A stretch of DNA of 5,592 bases from Nitrospirota bacterium (GTDB taxonomy: Bacteria; Nitrospirota; Nitrospiria; Nitrospirales; Nitrospiraceae), in contig JACRLS010000007.1 of NCBI GenBank assembly GCA_016235225.1, positions 1 through 5,592 on the forward strand, given 5' to 3'. Below the pieces are notes generated by a model. It did not search any database. It saw nothing but the letters and a program-made list of their open reading frames with translations, and was not told the origin of the DNA. This document shows, in pieces, positions 5,564-5,592 of this stretch (its first letter is position 1; each line of letters begins with the position of its first letter). The position numbers and the translations under genes were made by a program.

Positions 5564-5592
5564 ATGCTGACGTGGCTCCGCCGACATTTCCA
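5564..5592 (+). CDS. Start of an unidentified gene, cut by the window edge
   Basis: An ATG at 5564 opens a frame reading MLTWLRRHF before the sequence ends. The Leu/Trp start followed by Arg-Arg would suit a small basic or membrane-inserted N-terminus, but nine codons are too few to identify anything. Support comes from the extended -10 element ending 8 bp upstream; there is no Shine-Dalgarno. It lies 77 bp after the ABC-like gene on the same strand and could be a fourth member of the cluster or a separate unit. Confidence 0.4.

Overview
The window (5,592 bp, GC-rich, about 60% G+C by eye) comes from a Gram-negative bacterium: it encodes a TolC-type outer-membrane channel, which needs an outer membrane. 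Codon bias, adaptor style and promoter-like elements are compatible with Nitrospirota or a similar high-GC lineage, but no feature fixes the taxon.

Layout. Bases 1-447 (minus strand) hold most of purE, a purine-biosynthesis housekeeping gene whose C-terminal end lies outside the window. A divergent intergenic region (448-643) follows, with a good sigma70-like promoter facing right (580-608), a weaker one facing purE, and an 11-bp direct repeat. Three co-directional plus-strand genes come next: a HlyD-type membrane fusion protein (644-2080), a TolC-family outer-membrane factor (2189-3670) and an ABC-exporter-like membrane protein (3807-5486). A further reading frame probably begins at 5564 and runs off the right edge. 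There is no gene-free stretch longer than 300 bp and no sign of RNA genes, CRISPR arrays or insertion sequences.

How the genes fit together. Adaptor, outer-membrane channel and ABC-type inner-membrane protein are the three parts of a type I secretion or tripartite export machine. The adaptor carries a recognisable R-x3-L-x6-S (RLS) motif at the predicted tip of its coiled-coil hairpin, the element that docks onto TolC-type channels. No substrate, protease or immunity gene is visible.

The striking feature is the ABC protein. Its fold-level motifs are easy to align, but nearly every catalytic motif of the nucleotide-binding domain is altered: Walker A starts with Ser instead of Gly, the Q-loop Gln position is Ser, the ABC signature reads FTSSQ, the catalytic Walker B Glu is Gly, the D-loop Asp is Gln, the switch His is Asn and the X-loop Glu is Ala. 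The P-loop Lys, Walker B Asp and A-loop Tyr remain. The frame is intact and codon use looks normal, so it reads as a maintained, probably hydrolysis-deficient 'pseudo-ABC' exporter linked to a complete adaptor/channel pair. How such a machine is powered, or whether it pairs with a second competent half-transporter, is the main open question here.
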